NCBI GenBank assembly: GCA_030679615.1
Contig: JAUXSJ010000273.1
Coordinates: 1-6,121, forward strand
Direction: 5' to 3'
DNA from: Parachlamydiaceae bacterium
GTDB lineage: Bacteria > Chlamydiota > Chlamydiia > Chlamydiales > Parachlamydiaceae
Length of the DNA stretch: 6,121 nucleotides
Of the stretch, positions 1-6,030 are shown piece by piece. The notes beneath the pieces are model-generated. The model had not been told where the DNA came from. It did not search any database and saw nothing but the letters and a program-made list of their open reading frames with translations. A program made the position numbers and the translations under genes. Numbering within the stretch: the first letter of the stretch is position 1; every line of letters starts with the position of its first letter.

Positions 1-2343
1 ACGAATTCCGACACCTTGTAATTCTTCAAAATGAGTAATCGATTTAAAATAAGTTAGATCATGGCTACGAATAAGAACCCAGAACCACTCGGGTAACAGT
101 TCGGTCACACTTAAACTAGGTTTATCTTTTTGATCGATATAGGTTTCAATGACATCAAGATTTTTCCTAACTCTACTTTTTTCATTTATTAATAGTTCTT
201 TATTTTTTAAGCAATTCTGAATGTTTTTAAATTCAATAAATTGTATTGAATAATCATCATACTCATTAAAAAAACTTTTAATTGCCTTACAAGTTAAATG
301 TTCAGATCTCATATAAATCGCACGAAGTTCTAATAGTTTTGCTTCTAATAAATCAAATTCGTGTTGTTCAATTAAAAATTGAGATTTAATTTTATCGATC
401 TCTAATATTAAAAATTCCACTAAAGAATCCTGGTCAGAATTTAGATAATTCACACTAAATTCTAATAATTTTGCCTCAAATTCTGCATTTAAATTTTTTT
501 TATTTGGATAATTAGATTGAATTTTATCAATCTCCATCATGAATAAATCCAATTCTTTAAATTCCATTGTAGAACTTTTTTTCGACTCCATAATGGCATG
601 TATTTTTAATAAATTTTTTTGTAATGAATCATAATATTGAATGATTGAAGAATTGGATATAATTTCATTAATCTTCAAATCTAAGTGTTTCATTTTTTCT
701 GTAAAATCATTCATCGAACTTTTAAGGAATGTAATTTTTTGATCCACAAAACCATGAAATTGATCCGATGAAAGTGATAAAAAAATCATTACAATTTGAT
801 CAAGTCGAATTTTATGATCCGTTAATTGATGAAGTGTGTCATAGAAATTATCCCAAAAAGGAACCATTAAAAATTGAAGCTGTTTATCAGTAAATACAAT
901 AGCTAATGAAAATAAAATATCTCGACGAAATTCATCTTTTGCAAGCATAGCCATTAAAACAGGAGGAATTTGATGGATAAAAGGTTCATGAATTTCAATG
1001 ACTTCAGGTTCAGTAAATAATTGAAGTAATTTTTCAAAACAGCGATCAATTGTATATTCCTCAATCACGTTCATTACATTATCATCTATCATTTGAAATT
1101 CATTTATTTTTTCACTCCAAGAAAAATTAAGGGTCATTACTTGTTCGAGAGCTTCTTTTGAAGGATGTTGGTGCCATGTTTCTAAAAATTGAACAATACT
1201 AGAATCTATCTCCATTGAATCGAAAATCTTTTTTCGAATATTTTCATAATCCCCTACAATCAATTCAACGAAAGTATTTTCTGGTAAACAATGAAATAAA
1301 TAACCCCCACACATAGGTTGGGTAGTACCTAAAATTTCTTTGATAAAATATCGTAATGAATCCTCTTTAATATAATTGCAAAGTAATTTTAAAATTCTTA
1401 TGCGTTCATTAAAACTATTGTTATTTTCAAAAATAAGCTCGCACCATGTGGCTAAACTTGTAAAATCTTTATTATAACTATCAAAAATCTGATTGAGAAT
1501 TTCATCGTTAAATACCTCTAAAAGGTAAACTTGATTTCTGTTTCTCATATCTGAAAATTTCTCAAGTAAACAATCAACTGAATTCGCATCCTGAAAAAAA
1601 TGATTTAACACCTCTTTCACAAATTTTTGAGATTGATGTTTCTCAACTGGAGAATCCATTGCTTCAAGAATATCATCTATACATTGTTCAGTAAAATTGT
1701 TGTTTCCGTAATCAGATTCAAATACCAATGCATAATATTGATCAGAATCGAGTTCCAAATCTATCAATATTAATAAAAAAAAAACCCACTCATGATGCTT
1801 TAAATTAGAATTGAAATAATTCACTACTTCTTTTTGTTGATCGTCAGATAAAACATCTAAAATGAATTGAATATACATATAAGAAGGATGGTTTGTGGAC
1901 ACAAAAGGACCACTCCATACATCCTGAATAATTTTTGAATAACCCTCAGCCAGCACGCTACACCATTCCTTGTCAATAAAATCTTTAAATAGTTCTATTT
2001 TTTGATTTTCATTAAGTTGCTGAACTAGAGCCATAAAGATGTTGGGAAAATCACTGATTAATTGGCATCTTGTTTCAAGAGGTATCCATTGAATACCATC
2101 AAAGGTATTATCATTGCTAAAAAAATGAGGAAATTGTTTGTAAGTCACATAGTATTCGTTAAGGAATTCAAGAATAAAAGATAATTTTCCCATATTCTTA
2201 AAACTATTTAAAACATTCGCATCTGAATAAGGGTTTTGATAAACAAAATCTGCCCAATCAGCCAGGTTCCATTGCGAAGAATCAATAAACTGAATTGTAT
2301 TTGATGAATTGGGGTTTTCAAATGTTATCGATGAGTTATTCAT
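1..2343 (-). CDS. Large helix-rich protein of unknown function, C-terminus outside the window
   Basis: Every in-frame codon from the ATG at 2343 down to base 1 was read and no stop occurs, giving 781 codons with the C-terminus missing. I do not recognise the family. The start (MNNSSITFENPNSS) is polar and Asn/Ser-rich, with no signal peptide and no clear membrane segment. The rest reads as mostly amphipathic helices rich in Leu, Phe, Asp, Glu, Asn and Lys. A loose motif, L-(S/T/N)-x-x-Q followed by a hydrophobic helix, recurs near residues 110, 165, 484 and 524. Three tandem 44-47 residue helical repeats fill about 551-680. A charged helical stretch follows, then an aromatic patch (LLPEWFWVLIRSHDL) near 749-763. 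The start is supported by AAAAGGAG six bases upstream and by the 8-bp overlap with the ATPase gene, which implies coupled expression. The base composition is more AT-rich than the ATPase gene. A host-directed secreted protein is possible in an intracellular bacterium, but that is only inference. Confidence 0.88.
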   Translation of the reverse strand, partial: MNNSSITFENPNSSNTIQFIDSSQWNLADWADFVYQNPYSDANVLNSFKNMGKLSFILEFLNEYYVTYKQFPHFFSNDNTFDGIQWIPLETRCQLISDFPNIFMALVQQLNENQKIELFKDFIDKEWCSVLAEGYSKIIQDVWSGPFVSTNHPSYMYIQFILDVLSDDQQKEVVNYFNSNLKHHEWVFFLLILIDLELDSDQYYALVFESDYGNNNFTEQCIDDILEAMDSPVEKHQSQKFVKEVLNHFFQDANSVDCLLEKFSDMRNRNQVYLLEVFNDEILNQIFDSYNKDFTSLATWCELIFENNNSFNERIRILKLLCNYIKEDSLRYFIKEILGTTQPMCGGYLFHCLPENTFVELIVGDYENIRKKIFDSMEIDSSIVQFLETWHQHPSKEALEQVMTLNFSWSEKINEFQMIDDNVMNVIEEYTIDRCFEKLLQLFTEPEVIEIHEPFIHQIPPVLMAMLAKDEFRRDILFSLAIVFTDKQLQFLMVPFWDNFYDTLHQLTDHKIRLDQIVMIFLSLSSDQFHGFVDQKITFLKSSMNDFTEKMKHLDLKINEIISNSSIIQYYDSLQKNLLKIHAIMESKKSSTMEFKELDLFMMEIDKIQSNYPNKKNLNAEFEAKLLEFSVNYLNSDQDSLVEFLILEIDKIKSQFLIEQHEFDLLEAKLLELRAIYMRSEHLTCKAIKSFFNEYDDYSIQFIEFKNIQNCLKNKELLINEKSRVRKNLDVIETYIDQKDKPSLSVTELLPEWFWVLIRSHDLTYFKSITHFEELQGVGIR
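304..693 (-). repeat. Three tandem helical repeats inside the large protein (residues ~551-680)
   Basis: Repeats 2 and 3 share an EIDKI block (604 and 648) and an EAKLLE block (623 and 667), both exactly 44 residues apart. Repeat 1 is more diverged: KINEI at 557 and QKNLLKI at 575 sit about 47 residues before their counterparts. Each unit looks like a two-helix hairpin ending in (S/R)-x-x-Y/M-x-x-S. The DNA of repeats 2 and 3 is also visibly similar around GATAAAATT. This suggests a recent internal duplication forming a helical solenoid or coiled-coil segment. Confidence 0.7.
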
Positions 2344-4756
2344 ATTCTTCTCCTTTTGAAATGCTGTTAATTCTTTGAGCATTGAATAAGACAATCAAAC
2401 TGCTGACTACCATGGCGCTGGCTGCAAAAAGAGGAGAAAGCCACCCTATTATTGCGAGACCTATTCCACAACAATTATAAAAAAAAGCCCAAAAAAGATT
2501 TTGCTTAATAATTCGATGACTTAACCTAGCAATTTTTTGTAAATGGGTAAGCATATGAAAGTTTCCTGTTGTCAAGAGCAAATCAGAAACTTGTATAGAA
2601 ATATCACTCGCTGATACGACTGCGATGCCCACGTGAGCTGTCGTTAATGCTGGAGCATCATTAATGCCATCTCCTAACATCGCTACTATATCCCCTTGTT
2701 TTTTCAAACGTTCAATAAATTCTTTTTTCTGAATAGGATATTGCCCTGAAAACCACTCCTGAATTCCACAAGCTTTTGCCACTTTTTCAACTGGAATTGC
2801 TCCATCTCCTGAGATTAGCAATGTTTTTAATGAAAGAGAAGTAATAAATTCTTTAATTCCAGATCGTAATCGATCTCCTAATAAAAGAGTCGTTAAGCAT
2901 TTTTTTTCGTTACAAAAATACACTGCGCTTAAAATCTTCGTCGAATCATGAAATCCTTCATTAGTCAAAACTATCCCTTGTTCAGTTATAAATGTTTTTG
3001 AACCTAAATAATAAGATTCACCTAAAAATGTTCCTTTAATACCCTTTGCAACAAACTCCTCTAATTTTTCAAATGACTTTCCGGGAAGAGAAAGCGCTTG
3101 ATTCAAAGCTTGAGAAATGGGATGCATGGACTGTGAAACTAATCCTTTTAAAATGGATTTTTGTTCTTCATTTAAGGCTTCCATCCCCTGACACACCTCA
3201 AATTTCCCCTCAGTCACTGTTCCTGTTTTATCAAAAACAAAAACTGTTTCTTTTCCTAAAAAAGAAAGTGCTTGTCGATTTCTAACAATAACACCCATTT
3301 TTGCTAAATTATTTAATACATAGGCTTCAACCAATGGAGCGGCTATTCCAATGGCACAAGGACAGGAAATCAATAATACAGAAATCATCCGAATCATCGC
3401 TGTTTGCATAACTGTTTGAGTGCCATCTGTTATTCCAAAAATCCAACAACTTATCCCTGTTAAAATTGCGATAACAAAAACAATAGGAACAAACCATCGA
3501 ACAAGTTGATCCACTAATTTGATTGATTGAGATTTATGGCTCATCTCTTGACTAACCATTTCTATAATTTGATGCAGGGCAGTTTGTTCTAAAGTAGCAG
3601 AGATTTGAATGACTAAATGTCCTTGTTGAAGAACGGATCCTGCTAAAACAGAATCCCCCATGTTTTTTTCAACTGGCATGGCTTCTCCAGTCATAATCGA
3701 TTCATCACAACCCCCTTTTCCATTAATAACTACCCCATCTAATACAATTTTTTCTCCCATATTCACAATCAAGGTATCACCAGGAACTATCTCTTTAATT
3801 GGGACAAATCGCTCTTCTCCGTTAGGAAATTTTTTTCTTCCTTTCCTTGGTAAAGATAAAGTTAATTTTACTAAAGCATCTTTAGCAGAAAACTTTGCTC
3901 GGGATTCGATGATTTTTCCCAATAACACAAAAACAATGATGACGCTCATCGAGTCAAAATACACATACGGACTACCATGAAGGAGCTCATAAACAGATAA
4001 AAAAGTGGCTGTACTTACCCCTAAACAAACCAACGCTTCCATTCCCCATACACCGACTCTCAAGCCTGTGTAAAAACGTCTCCAAATTGGCCAAGCGCTA
4101 TAAAAAATGACAGGTAAAGATCCATACAATGAAAGCCAAGCAAATAATGATGCGTACCCTTCGGTTTCCTCACCAAAATAGGTAGCGTATATAGGATAAG
4201 AAAACATCATGATGTTTAATGAAAAGAAGGCTGCTACAATAAAGCGAAGCAATAACGAGCGGCTAATAGCTCGATTTCGAGGATCGTCAAAGGCACGGGG
4301 CACATAACCCATTTGAGAAATTAATCGCAAAATTTTTTCTTTAGAAATAAACCGCGCTGTAAATTGAATAGAAGCTAAATCTGTGGAATAATCAACAACA
4401 CACGATTTTACTCCTTTTTCTCTCATTAAAATGAGATGAATCACATATGCGCAAGATGGACACCACATTTCATCAATGATTAAATGTAGTTTTTGAAATT
4501 CATGACTGGAAAGAGTTGCGTCTTCCTTTTTTAAATATTCTAAATTTGGATTTGTAATCAAACCTGATTTAAAAGCTTGCTGGAAAACTGGGTGGTCTTG
4601 ATAATTTTCCAAAGAATTTTGTGATTCTAAAATCTGATAAACAACCTGACACCCTTTACAACAAAAGGATAAATTGTCTTCATCCATTCGAAGCCAATTA
4701 CTTTGAAGAGGAAATTGACATAGCGCACACGACTCTTTTAATAGAGTGGATTCCAT
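2336..4756 (-). CDS. Copper-translocating P1B-type ATPase, FixI/CcoI-like
   Basis: This inner-membrane pump would use ATP to move Cu+ out of the cytoplasm. Numbering is from the ATG at 4756 (806 residues). Order: a Cys-rich N-terminal domain (CALC C10/C13; FCCKGC C32, C33, C36), typical of FixI/CcoI; an HMA-like domain with WCPSC (C99, C102); four membrane segments (about 168-190, 202-222, 239-260, 265-283); the actuator loop TGEAMPVEK at 356; two segments with the metal-site CPC at 465-467; phosphorylation site DKTGT with Asp509; HP at 545; ISGDG at 648; GDGINDAP at 695; and two last segments with FFYN (Y760, N761) and MVVSS (M782, S785, S786), the Cu+ signature. CcoI proteins supply copper to cbb3 oxidase, but no cco genes lie nearby, so copper efflux is equally possible. 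The frame also opens at a GTG at 4825 (829 residues). I prefer the ATG because the GTG lacks a Shine-Dalgarno and lies in a repeat. Confidence 0.95.
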   Translation of the reverse strand: MESTLLKESCALCQFPLQSNWLRMDEDNLSFCCKGCQVVYQILESQNSLENYQDHPVFQQAFKSGLITNPNLEYLKKEDATLSSHEFQKLHLIIDEMWCPSCAYVIHLILMREKGVKSCVVDYSTDLASIQFTARFISKEKILRLISQMGYVPRAFDDPRNRAISRSLLLRFIVAAFFSLNIMMFSYPIYATYFGEETEGYASLFAWLSLYGSLPVIFYSAWPIWRRFYTGLRVGVWGMEALVCLGVSTATFLSVYELLHGSPYVYFDSMSVIIVFVLLGKIIESRAKFSAKDALVKLTLSLPRKGRKKFPNGEERFVPIKEIVPGDTLIVNMGEKIVLDGVVINGKGGCDESIMTGEAMPVEKNMGDSVLAGSVLQQGHLVIQISATLEQTALHQIIEMVSQEMSHKSQSIKLVDQLVRWFVPIVFVIAILTGISCWIFGITDGTQTVMQTAMIRMISVLLISCPCAIGIAAPLVEAYVLNNLAKMGVIVRNRQALSFLGKETVFVFDKTGTVTEGKFEVCQGMEALNEEQKSILKGLVSQSMHPISQALNQALSLPGKSFEKLEEFVAKGIKGTFLGESYYLGSKTFITEQGIVLTNEGFHDSTKILSAVYFCNEKKCLTTLLLGDRLRSGIKEFITSLSLKTLLISGDGAIPVEKVAKACGIQEWFSGQYPIQKKEFIERLKKQGDIVAMLGDGINDAPALTTAHVGIAVVSASDISIQVSDLLLTTGNFHMLTHLQKIARLSHRIIKQNLFWAFFYNCCGIGLAIIGWLSPLFAASAMVVSSLIVLFNAQRINSISKGEEYE
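2350..2357 (-). promoter_or_regulatory. Shine-Dalgarno for the large protein, inside the ATPase gene
   Basis: On the minus strand AAAAGGAG stands six bases before the ATG at 2343. It is the strongest ribosome binding site in the window. It lies within the last codons of the ATPase gene, whose TAA (2338-2336) falls inside the ATGAATAA overlap. Ribosomes ending the ATPase could therefore restart directly on the second gene. Confidence 0.8.
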
Positions 4757-4783
4757 ATAAATCTTTGGGTTTTCGATGTCATA

Positions 4784-4812
4784 CGTATAGTCTATAATGC
4801 CGCAAAAATTAA
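4784..4812 (-). promoter_or_regulatory. Weak candidate promoter for the ATPase gene
   Basis: On the minus strand TTAATT (4812-4807) and TATACG (4789-4784) are separated by 17 bases. The -10 keeps TATA, but the -35 matches consensus at only three of six positions. Transcription would begin near 4777, about 20 bases before the ATG at 4756, and would exclude the GTG start at 4825. No better promoter was seen further upstream, although a TTGACT occurs at 4897-4892 without a matching -10. Confidence 0.2.
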
Positions 4813-4822
4813 CCACTGAGAT

Positions 4823-4883
4823 CACTGAGAAAGAATCATTGAGACTGCATTAAGACTTTTACTTTTCTCATTCTTTCTCTGTG
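4823..4883. repeat. Imperfect inverted repeat at the ATPase 5' end
   Basis: CACTGAGAAAGAAT (4823-4836) pairs with the complement of 4870-4883, matching 13 of 14 positions across a 33-base loop. The word CACTGAG also occurs just outside, at 4814-4820, making a short tandem. The wording (CACAGAGAAAG-like) resembles the larger repeats of this intergenic region but is not the same unit. The arm nearest the ATPase touches the alternative GTG start at 4825, which argues that this segment is non-coding. Confidence 0.6.
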
Positions 4884-4940
4884 TTTCATTAGTCAAACTT
4901 ATTTTATCTATAACGTAAGTAACCTGAGCATTTTTTGGAG

Positions 4941-4962
4941 TACGAAGGCCCTGCCCTTCGTA
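4941..4962. repeat. Hairpin with 8-bp perfect stem, left end of the composite
   Basis: TACGAAGG (4941-4948) and CCTTCGTA (4955-4962) form a perfect 8-bp stem around the six-base loop CCCTGC. A T7 run follows only at 4974-4980, too far from the stem for a typical intrinsic terminator. It is the inverted partner of the hairpin at 5260-5278. Confidence 0.65.
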
Positions 4963-5129
4963 TTACCCATAACTTTTTTTAACAATTTAACGCAGAGACG
5001 GGAAGACGGAGAGACGCAGAGAAATTTTTTAAATAACAAAGGTGAGTTATTATAATTTAAAATGTTCTTTTCTGCGTCTCTGCGCCTCTCCGCCTCTGCG
5101 TTAAATTTAAAAAAAAATTATGGGTAATA
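4961..5129. repeat. Inner palindrome with CGCAGAGACG-type arms
   Basis: The arms match in three blocks. TATTACCCATAA (4961-4972) is the exact complement of 5118-5129. TTTAACGCAGAG (4986-4997) is the exact complement of 5094-5105. GAGACGCAGA (5011-5020) is the exact complement of 5071-5080. The intervening arm sequence pairs imperfectly with one gap. The centre (about 5021-5070) is AT-rich and includes ATTTAAAATGTT, a word repeated in the copy at the right edge of the window. RNA or single-stranded DNA of this region would form a long stem. Confidence 0.8.
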
Positions 5130-5252
5130 GGATGGGCCTTGCCTTCGCTTTTGTATAGTTCAGACACCCACTTATATAGCTTTCAATTGCGCTTCTATAT
5201 ATTGAATTGATCGAGTCGAAAATAACACCAAATCATCTCGACATTCTCGCTG

Positions 5253-5278
5253 AAAAAAAGCGAAGGCAGAGCCTTCGC
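5253..5278 (-). terminator. Terminator-like hairpin plus T7, read leftward
   Basis: On the minus strand GCGAAGGC, loop TCT, GCCTTCGC is followed at once by seven T (5259-5253). This is a perfect 8-bp GC-rich stem with a U-tract, the classic intrinsic terminator form. No leftward gene ends here, because def is on the plus strand. If active it would stop antisense transcription from def before it reaches the ATPase gene. It is also the right-end hairpin of the composite repeat, so the terminator form may be incidental. Confidence 0.45.
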
Positions 5279-5370
5279 ACTCCAAAAAATATTCTTTGAA
5301 TTTTCTAAACGAAGCATATCCTTAGAATTGTGGGATGATCGACAGTTCTTTTTCATTAACTAAGTAACAA

Positions 5371-5399
5371 TTGTTTTTTAAAGGTTTATATATTATAAT
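5371..5399 (+). promoter_or_regulatory. Sigma-70-type promoter for def
   Basis: TTGTTT (5371-5376) and a perfect TATAAT (5394-5399) are separated by exactly 17 bases. Transcription would start near 5406, leaving a leader of about 35 bases before the ATG at 5442. This is the best promoter-like sequence in the window and is correctly placed and oriented for def. Confidence 0.75.
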
Positions 5400-5406
5400 A
5401 TATAAA
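5385..5406. promoter_or_regulatory. Perfect 22-bp AT palindrome over the def -10 box
   Basis: The sequence from TTTATATATTA to TAATATATAAA reads the same on both strands for all 22 bases and covers the TATAAT box. It could be a repressor operator, a melting element or a cold-sensitive hairpin at the start of the transcript. As it contains only A and T, chance symmetry is not excluded. Confidence 0.45.
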
Positions 5407-5433
5407 AAGAATAGTAATAATTGTTTTAATTTT

Positions 5434-5438
5434 GAGGA
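5434..5438 (+). promoter_or_regulatory. Ribosome binding site of def
   Basis: GAGGA lies three bases before the ATG at 5442, inside TTTTGAGGATAAATG. The spacing is tight but the match to the anti-Shine-Dalgarno is clear, and it fixes the start used here. Confidence 0.7.
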
Positions 5439-5441
5439 TAA

Positions 5442-5978
5442 ATGAAACTTCGATTAGCTTATTATGGTGATGAGATATTAAGAAAAAAAACAACTCCTAT
5501 CGATGATATTGATTCTACTATTCTTCAATTAATTGAAGATATGACTGAAACAATGCAAGCTTCCAACGGATGTGGTTTAGCTGCACCACAAGTTCATCAA
5601 TCCTTATCCCTCTTTATCACTAAAATTCCTAAATATAATGATGATGATGATGAAAAGGTGGATTCCGGAGAATTAAGGGTTTTTATCAACCCAAAAATTA
5701 TTTCTTTTTCAGAAGAACTTTGGCCTTACGAAGAGGGCTGCTTATCTATACCAGGAATGCGAGCAGTTGTAGATCGCCCTTTAAAAGTGACGATTGAAGC
5801 GATTGATCAACATGGTCAGATATTTACTGAAGAATTTGAAAAATTTGATGCTCATGTGATCATGCATGAAAATGACCATCTCAATGGTGTTCTTTATATT
5901 GATCGTTTGCCTCCAAAAAAGAGAAAATCAATTGATCAATTCCTCAAATCTCTAAAAAAGAAGCACAAGAGTGCTTGA
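5442..5978 (+). CDS. def: Peptide deformylase
   Basis: This cytoplasmic metal enzyme removes the formyl group from the N-terminal methionine of new proteins as they leave the ribosome. The product is 178 residues, close to the usual length for bacterial deformylases. All three family motifs are intact: GCGLAAPQ (43-50), EGCLS (98-102) with metal ligand C100, and HENDH (142-146) with metal ligands H142 and H146 and catalytic E143. An acidic insert, NDDDDEKVD (66-74), separates motifs 1 and 2 and is encoded partly by four GAT codons. The C-terminus is a basic helix (KKRKSIDQFLKSLKKKHK). The general look is that of chlamydial deformylases, judged from memory. It stands alone with its own promoter, not beside fmt (methionyl-tRNA formyltransferase), and is divergent from the ATPase gene. 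Function is secure; the lineage assignment is less so. Confidence 0.97.
   Translation: MKLRLAYYGDEILRKKTTPIDDIDSTILQLIEDMTETMQASNGCGLAAPQVHQSLSLFITKIPKYNDDDDEKVDSGELRVFINPKIISFSEELWPYEEGCLSIPGMRAVVDRPLKVTIEAIDQHGQIFTEEFEKFDAHVIMHENDHLNGVLYIDRLPPKKRKSIDQFLKSLKKKHKSA
5961..5976 (+). other. Small hairpin reaching into the def stop codon
   Basis: AAGCAC (5961-5966) and GTGCTT (5971-5976) form a perfect 6-bp stem around AAGA, ending on the first base of the TGA stop. No T-run follows, only GACGACTTATAAAAAG, so it is not a standard intrinsic terminator. It may protect the 3' end of the message or be incidental. A second weak stem, CGATA/TATCG, lies at 6004-6017. Confidence 0.35.
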
Positions 5979-6030
5979 CGACTTATAAAAAGTACAAGAA
6001 AAACGATAAATGTATCGGAATAGATGTCCC

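Larger units (their letters stand above)
4930..5290. repeat. Nested palindromic composite repeat with 26-bp inverted ends
   Basis: The ends are inverted copies: 4930-4955 matches the complement of 5265-5290 at 24 of 26 positions, beginning with a perfect ATTTTTTGGAGT. A CGAAGG hairpin word lies at each end, and a third, degenerate copy occurs at 5131-5148. Inside is a further palindrome (4961-5129). Bases 5149-5252 are unpaired AT-rich sequence whose role I cannot tell. It encodes no transposase, and no target-site duplication is visible at the edges. It is most simply a non-autonomous, dispersed-type intergenic repeat. Copies elsewhere in the genome are expected but cannot be seen here, apart from the partial relative at 6031. 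Confidence 0.7.
5363..5427. repeat. 15-bp direct repeat spaced exactly 50 bp around the def promoter
   Basis: AGTAAYAATTGTTTT occurs at 5363-5377 and at 5413-5427 with one mismatch (C or T). The first copy contains the -35 box and the second lies in the 5' untranslated region. The 50-bp period is close to five helical turns, so both copies would face the same side of the DNA. It could be a pair of operator half-sites or a chance AT-rich match. Confidence 0.5.

Noticed and set aside
3046..3285. Open frame of 79 codons on the plus strand
   Set aside because: It lies fully antisense to conserved ATPase sequence, has no recognisable domain, and is explained as a shadow of that gene.
3660..3980. 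Open frame of 106 codons on the plus strand
   Set aside because: It is antisense to the actuator domain and membrane segments of the ATPase; hydrophobic codons there leave the opposite strand open. No ribosome binding site was noted.
4892..4897. TTGACT as a -35 box for the ATPase gene
   Set aside because: No acceptable -10 hexamer occurs 16-18 bases downstream on the minus strand.
4986..5105. CRISPR-like look of repeated CGCAGAGACG words
   Set aside because: The words are adjacent and arranged as a palindrome, without regular spacers of uniform length and without cas genes.
4930..5290. Insertion sequence or complete transposon
   Set aside because: Inverted ends are present, but there is no transposase frame and no visible target-site duplication.
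5172..5321. Minus-strand open frame of 49 codons (containing RECRDDLVLF) through the composite repeat
   Set aside because: It has no ATG, passes through the hairpin end of the repeat, and shows no known motif. It could be a gene remnant, but the evidence is too weak to annotate.
4757..5441. tRNA or other structured RNA gene in the intergenic region
   Set aside because: No cloverleaf with conserved T-loop (GGTTCGAATCC-like) was found. The stems present are explained by the repeats.
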